16,368 nucleotides of DNA from Pseudomonadota bacterium (GCA_021808985.1 JAKBAQ010000033.1:1-16368), one strand, 5' to 3'; shown: positions 1-7,237, numbered from the stretch's first letter. Program-made: numbers and translations. The notes: generated from the letters alone by a model not told the origin.

Positions 1-334
1 GGCGGGCGATGTGCAGGGATGCCGCGCGCAGCGATGTTACGGTGATGCCGCCGCGCAGCCATGCGGCGGGCTGCCAGCGCAGCTCAAGATTCTGGCCGCT
101 GAGCCAGATGCCGGAAGAATCGGCCAGGGTGAGGCTGGTGAGTTTGATATCCGCCGGGAAATGCCCGGAGAGACCGGAGATGTGGATGCCGGGGGCGAGG
201 AGGCGGTTGAGCTGCCGTTGCGCGAACGCCCGGCCGGCGCCGGTGTTGAGCCCCATGCAGATGCCGCCCAGAGCGAGCAGCGGCAACCCGGCCGCGAGGA
301 GCAGCAGGACCAGGATGTCACGGAGCCAGCGCAT
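1..334 (-). CDS. tamB: TamB, inner-membrane subunit of the translocation and assembly module (N-terminal part; continues past left edge)
   Basis: Reading the minus strand from the ATG at 334 gives 111 open codons to the window edge. The start reads MRWLRDILVLLLLAAGLPLL, a typical signal anchor with a hydrophobic stretch at about residues 7-27. It is followed by beta-rich sequence with the LTLADSSGIWL-type pattern seen at the N-terminus of TamB/AsmA-like proteins. TamB is a large inner-membrane-anchored periplasmic protein that partners TamA in assembling outer-membrane proteins and is also implicated in phospholipid transport to the outer membrane. Its ATG shares one base with the tamA TGA (TGATG), so the two are translationally coupled. 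The call rests on the N-terminus plus its place behind tamA; most of the protein, including the C-terminal DUF490 domain, lies outside the window. Confidence 0.85.
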   Translation of the reverse strand, partial: MRWLRDILVLLLLAAGLPLLALGGICMGLNTGAGRAFAQRQLNRLLAPGIHISGLSGHFPADIKLTSLTLADSSGIWLSGQNLELRWQPAAWLRGGITVTSLRAASLHIAR

Positions 335-2157
335 CAGAACGACTCACCGAAACCGACATAGAGGGCGAAGCCGGCGCTGCCCGCCACGCGGGTGAAGGGG
401 AATGCGAGGTCCAGCCGGATGGGGCCGATGCTTGTGTAGTAACGCAGGCCGAGGCCGGCGCCGACCCGCAGCGTGCCGGCGAACGGCCGGCTGCCGGAGT
501 TGACCTGCCCGGCATCAATGAACGGCACCAGGCCAAAGCTCTTGCCCACGCGCTGGCGGAATTCGAGGCTGCCGGCATCCATGGCGAGACCGCCTTCGGG
601 AGTGCCGTCAGGAAAGAGGGGGCCGATTGTCTGATAAGTGTAGCCGCGCACGGTTCCGGAACCGCCGGCGTAGAAGCGCTGGTCCGGCGGGACCTGGAAG
701 ACCGATGCGCCCTGGATGCTGCCGACCTGGCCATGCAGCGCCACCACGCCGCGCCCGGCGGGCTCCACGGGAAGGTAAACCGATGCCGAGGCCAGCATGA
801 TGAGGAACGGCTTGCCGGTGCCCGCCGTGGGCAGGGTTGGCGTGGCCGTGATGCCGGCATTCAGGCCCTGGGTGGGCTCCAGCAGGTTTTCGGCGGTGGA
901 ATATGTGAGGGTGGCGGGGAGCTGGGCCAGGGCGTAGTCACGGTTGACGCCCTGCTGGCGGACCTGCTCGGTGATGAATTGGGGGCCGTAGGTCAGGCTC
1001 AGATGCGCGCCGAAGGGACGGGAGAGCGTGAGCCTGGCCAGAAGCGCCTTGCGGCTGTAGGCGGTGAGGGATTCGTTCAGCGCCTCCAGCGAGAGGCTGA
1101 GAATCTGGCCCCTGGCGGCGAAATCAGGCTTGGCGAAAACGGCTTGCAGGTCGTAGCCCGGGGCCCTGGTGCCGGTGGCGGCCAGGCCATTGCCGGCGGC
1201 GGTGAATTTAAGGCGCTCGGCGTGGGTGAAAACGTCGCGGTCTTCCCAGGAGGTGCCGAGGGTCAGTCCGGTGTCGCTGGCGTAGAGCGCGCTAAGGGTG
1301 ACGGCGTGGCGCGGTTTGGGCACGACGCGGAAGGTGACCGGGACCAAACCCCGCGCCGTGGGCTTGGATGCGGGCAGCGGCGTGACGGAGGCGAAAACGC
1401 CCAGGCCGAGAAGGGAGTCCCGCGCTTGGGCCAGGGCGGTGTCCGAAAATGGCTGGCCGGGTTTGAGGGCGATGTGCGCGCGCAGAAAAGCGGCGCTGGT
1501 GCGGGTGAGGCCCGCGAAGGCGACCGGCCCGATGGCAACAAGCGGGCCGGGGGTTATGGTGTAGGTGACATCCAGCCGCTGGGCCGCTGGATGGGCCACG
1601 GCCAGGGGCTGGCTGACCACGGCGAAGGCGTAGCCCGCATTGCGCAGGGCGGTGCACAGGGCGGGGACCACGGCCAGGATGGGGGCGGCCAGCGCGGGCT
1701 GACCAGGCCGCACCATGCCCGGCGGCGGCTTGAAGCCTGGCGGCAGGCCGGGGGTTTGCACCTGGCCCAAGCGGAATACCGGGCCTTGGTGCGGGATTAT
1801 CCGCACCGTCACGCCCTGGCTGGCGGGCAGGTTGGCCAGCAGGCCGGGCAGGGCTGGGTTGGCCAATGTGTCGCCGCCGATGGTGATCGCGATGCGTCCG
1901 TCATCATAGCCCAGGCTGTGCAGCACCACGGCGAATTGCCGCGCGTCCGCCCTGGCACGGGCGATCAGCACGAGGGGGCCGGCGGGGAGTTTTTGCCGCA
2001 TCGAGACGAGCGCGGAGGTTTGGCGCAGCAGGCTGTCCAGCGTGGCATCGCCGCTGGGGGTGAAATTGACCGTGTAGCTCAGCGGGTCGGCGGCGGGCGC
2101 CGCGTGCCCGAAAAACACAGCCATGCCGGCCAACCAAAGAATTTTGCAGCGCCGCAT
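334..2157 (-). CDS. tamA: TamA, Omp85/BamA-family outer-membrane assembly protein
   Basis: The protein has 607 residues, the usual size for TamA. Residues 1-23 form a Sec signal peptide (basic MRRCK, hydrophobic core, APA-A cleavage region). Residues of about 25-280 are POTRA-like, with the last unit (about 205-280) showing the ITPGPLVAIGPVAFAGL pattern and 'LGVFASVTP'. The rest is the 16-strand barrel. It contains the Omp85 hallmark VRGY at 503-506 inside GGSGTVRGY, and it ends in the C-terminal phenylalanine typical of barrel proteins (VGFGESF). TamA sits in the outer membrane and works with TamB, whose gene overlaps its stop. It begins 53 bp after oxyR on the same strand, so it may share readthrough from the peroxide operon. 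A dyad lies in that gap, but it has no T-run, and no clear separate promoter was seen. Confidence 0.92.
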   Translation of the reverse strand: MRRCKILWLAGMAVFFGHAAPAADPLSYTVNFTPSGDATLDSLLRQTSALVSMRQKLPAGPLVLIARARADARQFAVVLHSLGYDDGRIAITIGGDTLANPALPGLLANLPASQGVTVRIIPHQGPVFRLGQVQTPGLPPGFKPPPGMVRPGQPALAAPILAVVPALCTALRNAGYAFAVVSQPLAVAHPAAQRLDVTYTITPGPLVAIGPVAFAGLTRTSAAFLRAHIALKPGQPFSDTALAQARDSLLGLGVFASVTPLPASKPTARGLVPVTFRVVPKPRHAVTLSALYASDTGLTLGTSWEDRDVFTHAERLKFTAAGNGLAATGTRAPGYDLQAVFAKPDFAARGQILSLSLEALNESLTAYSRKALLARLTLSRPFGAHLSLTYGPQFITEQVRQQGVNRDYALAQLPATLTYSTAENLLEPTQGLNAGITATPTLPTAGTGKPFLIMLASASVYLPVEPAGRGVVALHGQVGSIQGASVFQVPPDQRFYAGGSGTVRGYTYQTIGPLFPDGTPEGGLAMDAGSLEFRQRVGKSFGLVPFIDAGQVNSGSRPFAGTLRVGAGLGLRYYTSIGPIRLDLAFPFTRVAGSAGFALYVGFGESF

Positions 2158-2210
2158 TACGGGAGGTTGCCACGTCCGCGCCCGGGGGCCAAGACGCGGC
2201 CTTGGCCGCT

Positions 2211-3110
2211 TCAGGCGCAGGCGGCGGCGATGAGCGGCGCCAGAGTCCGGTATTCAGCCGCGTGCGGGCTGTTGGGGCGCCAGGCGAGGGATATGCTGCG
2301 CCAGCCGCCGGCGCCTTCCAGCCGGCGCAATTCAACGTCCGCACCCTCGGTGAGGCCGGCCAGCACCGCGAGGCGAGGCACCAGGGTTAGCCCCAGGCCG
2401 CCGGCGACCATCTGGATGAGCGTGTGCAGCGAGGTGGCGGCGAATTCGGAGGTTTGGCCCATCACCGCGCCGCAGGTGTTCAACACCTGGTCGCGCAGGC
2501 AATGGCCTTCTTCCAGCAGCAGAAAGGGCTCGGCCGCGAGGGCCGCGAGGGCCACGCGCTCACGCGCGGCCAGCGGGTGGCCCTTGGGCAGGGCGGCGAG
2601 AAATTCGTCGCGCTGCACCGCCAGGGTCTCAACCCCGCCGCAGGGGCACGGCTCGGCCAGGACCAGCACATCAAGATGCCCGCCCGCGAGCTGGGCGAGG
2701 AGCCGCTCGGTCTGGTCCTCGCGCAGGAAGAGCTTAAGCCCCGGATAGGCCTCGCGCAGGGCTGGCATGAAGCGGGGCAGCAGGAACGGGCCGATGGTGG
2801 GAATGATGCCAAGGCGCAATGGCCCGCTCATGGGGGCGCGCGCGGCGTCGGACGCTTCCGCCAGGGCCGCCAGCGCGCTCAGCGCCGTGCGGGCCTTGGC
2901 CACCAGCTCCAGCCCCAGCGGCGTGAACACCGCGTGCTTGGTGACGTTGCGGTCGAGGATCGCGGCGTCGAGCTGGCGCTCCAGAGTGAGGATGCCAGCC
3001 GAGAGGGTGGATTGCGACACCGCGCAGGCGGCCGCGGCGCGGCTGAAATGCCCGGTTTCGGCCAGGGTGACGAGGTAGCGCAGCTGCTGCGGCGTGGGGA
3101 GATAGACCAT
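2211..3110 (-). CDS. oxyR: OxyR, LysR-type hydrogen-peroxide sensor
   Basis: The protein has 299 residues, normal for OxyR. The winged helix-turn-helix spans about residues 5-64 (QQLRYLVTLAETGHFSRAA, then AVSQSTLSAGI). The effector domain carries GHCLRDQ, with C204 and C213 nine residues apart. This matches the C199/C208 disulfide switch of E. coli OxyR, so the peroxide-sensing mechanism should be intact. It is probably a transcription factor activating ahpCF on oxidation. The ATG is 20 bp behind the ahpF stop and follows a short AGGG ribosome site, so it is most likely the last gene of an ahpC-ahpF-oxyR operon and would feed back on its own level. An additional C155-P-C157 pair is present in the loop after the first effector-domain half. 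LysR family membership is certain; the OxyR name rests on the cysteine motif and the neighbours. Confidence 0.93.
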   Translation of the reverse strand: MVYLPTPQQLRYLVTLAETGHFSRAAAACAVSQSTLSAGILTLERQLDAAILDRNVTKHAVFTPLGLELVAKARTALSALAALAEASDAARAPMSGPLRLGIIPTIGPFLLPRFMPALREAYPGLKLFLREDQTERLLAQLAGGHLDVLVLAEPCPCGGVETLAVQRDEFLAALPKGHPLAARERVALAALAAEPFLLLEEGHCLRDQVLNTCGAVMGQTSEFAATSLHTLIQMVAGGLGLTLVPRLAVLAGLTEGADVELRRLEGAGGWRSISLAWRPNSPHAAEYRTLAPLIAAACA

Positions 3111-3130
3111 CGCCCTGCCCGCTCAGGCCG

Positions 3131-4696
3131 TCATGCCGCGGGGGCCTGGCGGATGAGATAGTCAAACGCCGAGAGCGCCGCCTTGGCGCCGTCGCCCGCG
3201 GCGATGATGATCTGCTTGTAGGGGACCGTGGTGGCGTCGCCCGCCGCGAATACGCCGGGTAGAGAGGTCTCGCCGCGGGCGTCGATCTCGATTTCGCCGC
3301 GCGGGGAGAGCGCCAATGCGCCTTTCAGCCATTCCGTGTTGGGGACCAGGCCGATCTGCACGAAGATGCCGTCCAGGTCGAGCCGGTGGACCGCCTCGCT
3401 CGCACGGTCTTTGTAGGTGAGGCCGGTGACCTTCTCGCCGTTGCCGTGAACCTCGGTGCTGAGCGCGGAGGTGATGACCGTGGCGTTGGGAAGGCTGGCG
3501 AGCTTGCGCTGCAAGACGGCGTCGGCGCGCAGTTGGGCGTCGAACTCGATGAGGGTGACATGGGCGACGATGCCGGCGAGGTCGATGGCGGCTTCCACCC
3601 CGGAATTGCCGCCGCCGATGACCGCCACGCGCTTGCCCTTGAAGAGCGGGCCGTCGCAATGGGGGCAGTAGGCCACGCCCTTGTTGCGGTATTCGTCCTC
3701 GCCGGGCACGTTCATCTGGCGCCAGCGGGCGCCGGGCGCGAGGATGAGGGATTTTGTCCTCAATGCCGCGCCGCTGGCCAGCTGCACCGTGATGAGCCCG
3801 CCCGGCGTGGATGCGGGGAGAATGCCGGTGGCGCGCTGGAGGTTGATGATGTCCACCCCGTAATCGCGCACATGATGCTCCAGCGCGGCGGCGAATTTCG
3901 GCCCTTCGGTGTGGGGCACGGAGATGAAATTCTCGATCGCCATGGTGTCGAGCACCTGGCCGCCGAAACGCTCGGCCAGGATGCCGGTGCGGATGCCCTT
4001 GCGCGCCGCGTAGACCGCGGCAGCCGCGCCCGCCGGGCCGCCGCCGGTGATCAGCACGTCATAGGCCGGGCGGGCGGCGAGGGCGGCGGTTTCCCGTTCG
4101 GCGGCGCCGGTGTCGAGCTTGGCGAGGATTTCCTCCAGGGTGACACGGCCCTGGCTGAACTCCGCGCCGTTGAGCAGCACGGTGGGCACCGCCATTACCT
4201 TGCGGGCCTCGACCTCGGCCTGGAACAGGGCGCCGTCAATGGCGACGTGGGTGATGCGCGGGTTGATGACGCTGAGCAGGTTGAGCGCCTGCACCACATC
4301 CGGGCAAAGCTGGCAGGACTGGGAGAAATAGGTCTCGAAATGATATTCGCCGGGCAGCGCCTGGATCTGGGCGATGGTCTCGGGTGCGATTTTTGGCGGA
4401 TGGCCGCCGACCTGAAGGAGGGCCAGCACCAGGGAGGTGAATTCATGCCCCATCGGCAGCCCGGCGAAGCGCACGCTGACATCGCTGCCGAGGCGGTTGA
4501 TGGCGAAGGAGGGGATGCGGGGGTTCTGGCCGTCAAACTTCAGGGTGATCTTGCCGGACTGGGCGGCCACATCCTGCAGCAGGGCGCGAAGCTCCTGGGA
4601 TTTGGCGCTCTCATCCAGCGCGGCCACCAGCTCAACCGGCAGCGTGACGCGCTCAAGATAGGCCTTCAACTGGCCTTTAAGGCTGTTGTCCAACAT
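3131..4696 (-). CDS. ahpF: AhpF, alkyl hydroperoxide reductase flavoprotein subunit
   Basis: AhpF is an NADH-dependent FAD disulfide reductase that re-reduces AhpC in the cytoplasm. I start it at 4696, giving 521 residues, because MLDNSLKGQLKAYLE aligns with the known AhpF N-terminus and GGAG lies about 7 bases upstream; a longer open frame reaches 4879 but overlaps ahpC. Order of parts: a tandem thioredoxin-like N-terminal domain with redox C128-QL-C131; the FAD site GGGPAG at 218-223; the active-site pair C344-PH-C347; the NADH site GGGNSG at 361-366; and the late FAD contact GVFAAGDAT at 481-489. All four redox cysteines are in the same places as in the E. coli enzyme (129/132/345/348). 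It lies 125 bp behind ahpC, with a strong hairpin between, and 20 bp ahead of oxyR. Confidence 0.96.
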   Translation of the reverse strand: MLDNSLKGQLKAYLERVTLPVELVAALDESAKSQELRALLQDVAAQSGKITLKFDGQNPRIPSFAINRLGSDVSVRFAGLPMGHEFTSLVLALLQVGGHPPKIAPETIAQIQALPGEYHFETYFSQSCQLCPDVVQALNLLSVINPRITHVAIDGALFQAEVEARKVMAVPTVLLNGAEFSQGRVTLEEILAKLDTGAAERETAALAARPAYDVLITGGGPAGAAAAVYAARKGIRTGILAERFGGQVLDTMAIENFISVPHTEGPKFAAALEHHVRDYGVDIINLQRATGILPASTPGGLITVQLASGAALRTKSLILAPGARWRQMNVPGEDEYRNKGVAYCPHCDGPLFKGKRVAVIGGGNSGVEAAIDLAGIVAHVTLIEFDAQLRADAVLQRKLASLPNATVITSALSTEVHGNGEKVTGLTYKDRASEAVHRLDLDGIFVQIGLVPNTEWLKGALALSPRGEIEIDARGETSLPGVFAAGDATTVPYKQIIIAAGDGAKAALSAFDYLIRQAPAA

Positions 4697-4782
4697 AAAC
4701 CGCTCCAATGGGAAAATCCGCGTTCCGGCCCGCGGGGCCAGCGCCTCTGGCGGGGTGGGAAGGCTGTTGCAGGCGAAAGGGG

Positions 4783-4813
4783 AGCTCCACCGCCGGCTCG
4801 CGGCGGTGGAGCT
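4783..4813. terminator. Perfect 13-bp hairpin between ahpC and ahpF
   Basis: AGCTCCACCGCCG, a 5-base loop, and its exact complement CGGCGGTGGAGCT. It lies 9 bp past the ahpC stop in the direction of transcription and about 87 bp before the ahpF start. On the minus strand, which carries the ahp transcript, it is followed by CCCC and not by a U-run; the four T's lie on the plus-strand side. Complete rho-independent termination of ahpC mRNA is therefore unlikely. A partial terminator or a 3'-end stabiliser that keeps AhpC in excess over AhpF fits better. The structure is seen directly; the role is inferred. Confidence 0.6.
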
Positions 4814-4821
4814 TTTGACGG

Positions 4822-5385
4822 TTAGATTTTGCCGACGAGGTCGAGCGAGGGGGCCAGCGTGGCGTCGCCCTCGTGCCAATGCGCCGGGCAGACTTCGCCG
4901 GGGTGCGAGGCGACATACTGCGCGGCCTTGACCTTGCGCAGCAGCTCGGAGGCGTCACGGCCGATGCCGCCGGCGTTGATCTCGACGATCTGGATCTTGC
5001 CTTCCGGATCGATCACGAAGGTGCCGCGGTCAGCCAGGCCGGCGCCTTCGATCAGAACCTCGAAATTGCGGCAGATGGCGTGCGTCGGGTCGCCGACCAT
5101 GAAATAGTCGATCTTCTTCACGGCGGCGGAGGTGTCGTGCCAGGCCTTGTGGGAGAAATGCGTGTCGGTGGAAACCGCGTAAATCTCGACGCCCAGCTTC
5201 TGGAATTCAGCGTAGTTGTCGGCGAGGTCTTCCAGCTCGGTCGGGCAGACGAAGGTGAAATCCGCCGGATAGAAGAACACGACGGACCACTTGCCCTTGA
5301 GGTCGGAATCGGTGACGGGGACGAACTTGCCGCTCTTGAACGCCTGGGCCGAGAAGGGTTTGACGACGGTATTGATCAACGACAT
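4822..5385 (-). CDS. ahpC: AhpC, 2-Cys peroxiredoxin
   Basis: The protein has 187 residues, the exact usual AhpC size. It reduces H2O2, organic hydroperoxides and peroxynitrite in the cytoplasm, with electrons from AhpF. The peroxidatic cysteine is C47 in FYPADFTFVCPTE and the resolving cysteine is C166 in GEVCPAHW, both in canonical context. GGIGRD at 139-144 is the GGLG-type motif linked to inactivation-sensitive peroxiredoxins, and the helix after C166 is present (residues to KI at the end). An AGGAG ribosome site lies 8 bases before the ATG. It is first in the ahpC-ahpF-oxyR operon, behind its own 130-bp spacer with OxyR-like dyads. A third cysteine, C105, is probably not catalytic. Confidence 0.97.
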   Translation of the reverse strand: MSLINTVVKPFSAQAFKSGKFVPVTDSDLKGKWSVVFFYPADFTFVCPTELEDLADNYAEFQKLGVEIYAVSTDTHFSHKAWHDTSAAVKKIDYFMVGDPTHAICRNFEVLIEGAGLADRGTFVIDPEGKIQIVEINAGGIGRDASELLRKVKAAQYVASHPGEVCPAHWHEGDATLAPSLDLVGKI

Positions 5386-5417
5386 ATTTTTTCGCTCCTG
5401 CGAATGGTGTTAACGCC

Positions 5418-5431
5418 GGCCTATCTAGGCC
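5418..5431. promoter_or_regulatory. 14-bp palindrome in the ahpC leader
   Basis: GGCCTA-TC-TAGGCC is a perfect dyad 32 bp upstream of the ahpC ATG. If the -10-like element at 5441-5446 is right, it falls at the very start of the mRNA. It could be a protein-binding dyad or a small 4-bp, 6-base-loop RNA stem. No known family is recognised. Confidence 0.3.
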
Positions 5432-5440
5432 CAATTCCGC

Positions 5441-5487
5441 CATTTAGGAAATTGATTTTATTCGTCAACACTATCGAATGAAACGAT
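5441..5487 (-). promoter_or_regulatory. Probable OxyR-controlled promoter of ahpC
   Basis: On the minus strand TTGACG (5468-5463) lies 16 bases before TAAATG (5446-5441), a good -35 with a poor -10, as expected for an activator-dependent promoter. Two dyads overlap or abut the -35: ATTCG-N10-CGAAT at 5460-5479 and ATCG-N7-CGAT at 5473-5487. The second has the 15-bp shape of a LysR-type T-N11-A box. OxyR is encoded two genes downstream and ahpC is its classic target, so OxyR is the likely binder. Dyads and spacing are seen in the sequence; the regulator is inferred. Confidence 0.5.
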
Positions 5488-5515
5488 TGACCCGTGCGGC
5501 GCGGGCCGTGTGGCA

Positions 5516-5836
5516 TCAGGTCTGGTGTTCAGGGGTGGTGACGACCATGCCGTCCAGCGCCGGGGCGAGGGTGACGCGGCATGACAGCCGCGAATTGGCG
5601 CGCACGCTGTTGGTGAAGCCCAGCATCTCCAGCTCATCGGCCGCCGGCGCACCGGTTTTTGGGAACCAGTCATCCTCGATATAAACCTGGCAGGTGGCGC
5701 AGGCGCAGGCACCGCCGCAATCGGCGCTGATGCCGCTCACGCCGTGATCGACCGCCGCGCGCATGAGGGACTGGCCGGGCTCGGCCTCCACGATCTGATG
5801 CGCGCCGCCATTGTCAACAAAAGTGATTTTTACCAT
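5516..5836 (-). CDS. [2Fe-2S] ferredoxin, likely P450 electron donor
   Basis: A 106-residue plant/adrenodoxin-type ferredoxin. I start it at 5836 (MVKITFVDNGG), the usual N-terminus for this family, with a GGA about 6 bases upstream; two further ATGs 18-21 bases upstream, the outer one at 5857, are in frame but have no ribosome site. Cluster ligands are C40, C46, C49 and C86, in the pattern C-x5-C-x2-C then RLSC. C44 is an additional cysteine inside the loop. EIEDDWF-like acidic residues after the cluster (IEDDW, 53-57) suit docking to a P450 and a reductase. It follows the CYP153 gene by 58 bp on the same strand, so it is most likely that enzyme's redox partner. No ferredoxin reductase gene accompanies it in this window. 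The family assignment is firm; the partnership is inferred from position. Confidence 0.92.
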   Translation of the reverse strand: MVKITFVDNGGAHQIVEAEPGQSLMRAAVDHGVSGISADCGGACACATCQVYIEDDWFPKTGAPAADELEMLGFTNSVRANSRLSCRVTLAPALDGMVVTTPEHQT

Positions 5837-5894
5837 TTGCAATCCATTCGTCATCATATTTCATGTTTGGAATATCCGCCGGGGCGGAGGGGGG

Positions 5895-7148
5895 TCAGGC
5901 GCTGATGCGCGTCATCACCTCGGTATAGCCGTTGATCTGGTTGGACATGGTGCGCAGCGGCGGTTTGACCATTTCCACGAATTCGAAACGGTCCAGCATC
6001 TCCTCCCAGAGAATCCGCAGTTGCAGCTTGGCGATGTTCATGCCCATGCAGCGATGGATGCCAAAGCCGAACGAAAGCTGCCGGGCGACGTTGGGCCGGT
6101 TGACGTTGACGGTGTCGCCATCGGGGAAGACATCCTCGTCGCGGTTGCCGGAATAGTACCACATCGCCACCTTGTCGCCCTTGCGGATCAGCTTGTCGCG
6201 CAGCTGGAAATCGGCCATCGCGGTGCGGCGCATGTGGGGAAGCGGGGTTTGCCAGCGGATGATCTCATCGACCATGGCGGGGATAAGCTTCCGGTTCTCG
6301 CGGACCTTGCGGTATTCATCGGGGAACTGGTTGATCGCGTTGATCGTCGCCGACATCGTGTTGCGGGTGGTGTCGTTGCCGCCGACGATCAGCACCAGGA
6401 CCTGGCTCAGATAGTCGATCGGGGTCATGTGGCGGGTGTTGGGGTCGTGCGCCAGCATCGACACCAGATCGAATTTCGGCGGGGCGTTGATGCGCTCATT
6501 CCATAGTTTCGTGAAATAATGAAGACATTCGGTGAGCTTCGCGATGCGGTTCTCATGGCCGATGAAGCCGTCCATGCCTTCGAGCGTCGCCGTGACGTCG
6601 GACCATTCGCGCAGCAGGTGGCGGTCCTCGACCGGGACGTCGAACAAGGTGGCCAGCAGCAGGGTGGTCAGCTCGACCGAAACCAGGTCGACCCAGTTGA
6701 AGTCCTGGTTGCGGGGCAGGCTGTCGAGGACTTTGCGGGTGCGGGTGCGGACCTGCTCTTCGAGGGTGCGCAGGCTGTCAGCGGAAACGATGGGCTGCAC
6801 GGCGCGGCGGTATACGCCGTGGCGGGGTTCGTCGAGCGCGATGAAGGCGGAGATCACGAAATCCTTCACCGGCGGGACGGCTTGCGCGTCATCCAGGACG
6901 ATGCCGCCATTTTCCCAGGAGGAGGAGAAGATCTGGGGGTTGGTGTCGACCTTCATGATGTCCTCATGCTTGGTCACCGACCAGTAGGGGCCGTTGCGGC
7001 TCTGGGCGCAGTAATGCACCGGGTCTTCCCGGCGCAGGCGCGCGAACAGGGGCAGCACCTCGCCGGTGCGGAACAGATGATGCTGGGAGACGTCCAGCCG
7101 GTCTAGCGGTGTATCCAAAAGTCCTGAACTCTGCATGACGGTATCCAT
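5895..7148 (-). CDS. CYP153-family cytochrome P450, alkane/fatty-acid terminal hydroxylase
   Basis: A 417-residue soluble class I bacterial P450. Motifs: oxygen-binding I-helix GGNDTTR at 256-262; K-helix E295-x-x-R298 within DEIIRWQTPLPHMRRTA; and heme loop FGFGIHRC with the thiolate C367. The segments EDPVHYC, GPYWSVTK, LIVGGNDTTRN, IIRWQTPL-HMRRTA and LSFGFGIHRC are recalled as characteristic of CYP153A enzymes, which hydroxylate the terminal carbon of medium-chain alkanes and fatty acids. GGGGA lies about 7 bases before the ATG. The ferredoxin gene follows in the same operon, and a TetR-family gene diverges from its promoter. The post-Cys segment MGMNIAKLQL differs from the VGNRLAELQL I recall for CYP153A6. 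The substrate is not readable from sequence; a hydroxylated acyl chain for the facing acyl operon is one possibility. Confidence 0.9.
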   Translation of the reverse strand: MDTVMQSSGLLDTPLDRLDVSQHHLFRTGEVLPLFARLRREDPVHYCAQSRNGPYWSVTKHEDIMKVDTNPQIFSSSWENGGIVLDDAQAVPPVKDFVISAFIALDEPRHGVYRRAVQPIVSADSLRTLEEQVRTRTRKVLDSLPRNQDFNWVDLVSVELTTLLLATLFDVPVEDRHLLREWSDVTATLEGMDGFIGHENRIAKLTECLHYFTKLWNERINAPPKFDLVSMLAHDPNTRHMTPIDYLSQVLVLIVGGNDTTRNTMSATINAINQFPDEYRKVRENRKLIPAMVDEIIRWQTPLPHMRRTAMADFQLRDKLIRKGDKVAMWYYSGNRDEDVFPDGDTVNVNRPNVARQLSFGFGIHRCMGMNIAKLQLRILWEEMLDRFEFVEMVKPPLRTMSNQINGYTEVMTRISA

Positions 7149-7212
7149 GGTTGATCCCCTGCACGCATCGCCCCCAGCGGGGCGGCGGTGGTGTTGTGTC
7201 TTGGGTTGCCCT

Positions 7213-7237
7213 ATTATATGAGCTTATACTCGTATAA
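7213..7237. promoter_or_regulatory. Divergent P450/TetR control region: overlapping palindromic operator and promoters
   Basis: A 24-bp imperfect dyad, TTATAnGAG-N6-CTCnTATAA (7214-7237), contains a perfect 14-bp one, TTATAC-TC-GTATAA (7224-7237). On the minus strand TATAAT (7218-7213) is an exact -10 for the P450 gene, about 65 bp before its start. On the plus strand TATACT (7225-7230) is a near-consensus -10 for the regulator. Neither has a clear -35. The dyad covers both -10 elements, so the TetR protein encoded at 7269 probably represses both directions. The AT-rich patch stands out from its GC-rich surroundings. Confidence 0.62.

Noticed and set aside
2187..2209. Dyads GGCCAAG-N7-CTTGGCC and GCGGCC-TT-GGCCGC between oxyR and tamA
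   Set aside because: Seen, but with no T-run on either side and a GC-rich setting, so I do not call it a terminator; a mild readthrough control is possible.
733..2748. Long plus-strand open frame (671 codons) across tamA and oxyR
   Set aside because: Antisense shadow in GC-rich DNA; Gly/Gln/Arg-rich, no domain, and both genes on the other strand have full motifs.
3386..4825. 479-codon plus-strand frame opposite ahpF
   Set aside because: Fully antisense to a complete AhpF with all redox motifs; composition is low-complexity.
4697..4879. Upstream extension of ahpF to 4879
   Set aside because: It would overlap ahpC and cover the hairpin; the known AhpF N-terminus and a GGAG site fix the start at 4696.
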